From RGIG8306 sp964566025 (GTDB taxonomy: Bacteria > Bacillota > Clostridia > Lachnospirales > Lachnospiraceae): a DNA stretch of 5,263 bases. Below are positions 4,670 to 5,263 of this stretch, one piece after another. Position 1 is the first letter of the stretch. Each line of letters starts with the position of its first letter. The translations under genes and the position numbers were made by a program. The notes below the pieces were generated by a model. That model was not told the origin of the DNA. It saw only the letters and a program-made list of their open reading frames with translations, and made no database searches. The stretch spans positions 1 through 5,263 of the forward strand of contig CAZMHF010000050.1 in assembly GCA_964566025.1 (NCBI GenBank), given 5' to 3'.

Positions 4670-5163
4670 AAAAGATGATGAGTGCTCTATTTTGGGTAAT
4701 AACCGTTAGTTTGATAATAATCGTTTTGGTGTTTGGAGGTTCAAGGCTTTCAGGCATTGAGTTTCGTTCGGCAAAAGAGAGTATGTCTTCGGAGATTCCA
4801 GGCGGTTCATTGGTTGCCATTATGCCTATGTCAAAGCATCGCATAAAGGTGGGAGATGATATTGCCTTTGTAACTGAAAACGGAAACATTAAGGTAAGAA
4901 GCATAATAGAAATTAATCTTGATGAAAACGAATTTGTGACAGAGAGTGAAACGCAGATACTCAGAGTGCAAGAGCCACCAAAACGTTACGAAAACATCAT
5001 AGGTGTGGTAAAATGGAAAGTGCCCTATCCAGGAAAAATTGTTGAATTTCTTTCGACAACACAGGGAAAGACGATAGCAATTATCGGTGTGTTATTAGCA
5101 GTTATTATTTCGACGATGGTCGGAATTGTAGCAAGTACATCAAAAAAACAAGAGAATTTTTAA
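4666..5163 (+). CDS. SipW-like S26B signal peptidase homologue, degenerate
   Basis: This is a 165-residue membrane protein related to the archaeal/ER-type signal peptidases of Bacillota. An N-terminal helix (about 6-24) is followed by an extracytoplasmic peptidase-like domain and a C-terminal helix (about 136-157) with a short charged tail. Family landmarks are present: ESM-SSEIPGGSLV (38-50), where Ser39 aligns with the nucleophile of SGSM.P..P.GSLV; KVGDDIAF (61-68); and ENIIGVVKWKVPYPGKIVEFL (109-129). The segment usually reading THRVVEI is KVRSIIEI (76-83), so the general-base His is replaced (Arg78). The usual KGDAN is ESETQ (93-97), so the Asp is lost. It may be inactive or a specialised binder. 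The start at 4666 is chosen for its ATGA overlap and position before the helix. GTG 4639 in frame is an alternative, and the frame stays open back to 4582. Confidence 0.82.
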   Translation: MKKMMSALFWVITVSLIIIVLVFGGSRLSGIEFRSAKESMSSEIPGGSLVAIMPMSKHRIKVGDDIAFVTENGNIKVRSIIEINLDENEFVTESETQILRVQEPPKRYENIIGVVKWKVPYPGKIVEFLSTTQGKTIAIIGVLLAVIISTMVGIVASTSKKQENF

Positions 5164-5172
5164 GATACGTAG

Positions 5173-5203
5173 GCGTTGTTTGCAAAAGCAGACAACGCTT
5201 TTT
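5173..5203 (+). terminator. Rho-independent terminator of the SipW-like unit
   Basis: An 11-bp stem with one G-T wobble (arm GCGTTGTTTGC, 5173-5183, with GCAGACAACGC, 5188-5198) has an AAAA loop and is followed by T5 (5199-5203). It begins 10 nt after the stop codon, so the SipW-like gene is the last of its transcript and is not followed in operon by a substrate gene. Confidence 0.93.
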
Positions 5204-5244
5204 AGCAAGGTTACCAGCGCATTGTTTCACAATACTCGTAAGTA

Positions 5245-5263
5245 ACACTGCTATTAGCAGTGT
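5245..5263. repeat. Inverted repeat at the window edge
   Basis: ACACTGCT-ATT-AGCAGTGT is a perfect 8-bp inverted repeat that ends exactly at the last base. It could be the stem of another terminator, perhaps for a convergent gene to the right, or an operator. The flanking bases needed to decide lie outside the window. Between 5204 and 5244 I see nothing else. Confidence 0.4.

Noticed and set aside
4569..4904. Minus-strand frame of 111 codons over the SipW-like gene
   Set aside because: It lies opposite a recognisable S26B protein and has no ribosome site or promoter.

Overview
The window reads as chromosome from a low-GC Bacillota (Firmicutes), probably a clostridium-like lineage. The reasons are: roughly 40% GC by eye; purine-rich AGGAGG-type ribosome sites before most starts; TTGACA/TATAAT-type promoters; short hairpin-plus-T-run terminators; a SipW-like S26B protein; and a small conserved protein I associate with Bacillota genomes. 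The tRNA gene does not encode its CCA end. Genus cannot be resolved from the sequence alone.

Layout, left to right. Positions 1-247 hold a rho-independent terminator (81-114) for a gene ending outside the window, then an open stretch with no start codon that looks like a decayed gene end. A 92-residue acidic conserved protein of unknown function follows on the minus strand (248-526). Positions 527-1035 hold no conventional gene, but they do contain a possible two-gene microprotein unit on the plus strand. Its first frame has a good ribosome site but only ATT as a start; its second is a 47-residue basic protein with one membrane segment. Next come a consensus sigma-A promoter and tRNA-Ser(GCU) at 1036-1123. 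A bidirectional terminator (1154-1182) separates the tRNA from the convergent operon to its right.

Positions 4409 down to 1190 form a compact minus-strand efflux operon: a TetR-family repressor, an ABC ATPase and a 534-residue ABC-2 permease of the polyketide/tetronasin-exporter type. The genes are joined by an ATGA overlap and a 4-nt gap. The operon promoter carries two identical 18-bp operator-like repeats 33 bp apart, one over the -35 box and one over the predicted start site. This is the layout expected of an autoregulated, substrate-induced exporter.

On the right, a plus-strand unit (promoter 4526-4554, terminator 5173-5203) encodes a SipW-like signal-peptidase homologue. It keeps the nucleophile serine and the fold motifs but appears to have lost the catalytic His and Asp. 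Its leader has a very strong ribosome site not placed to serve the main gene, and two tiny frames linked to each other and to the main gene by ATGA overlaps. This suggests translational coupling or a frameshifted N-terminus. The least explained parts are this leader and pseudo-peptidase, and the microprotein pair at 680-919.
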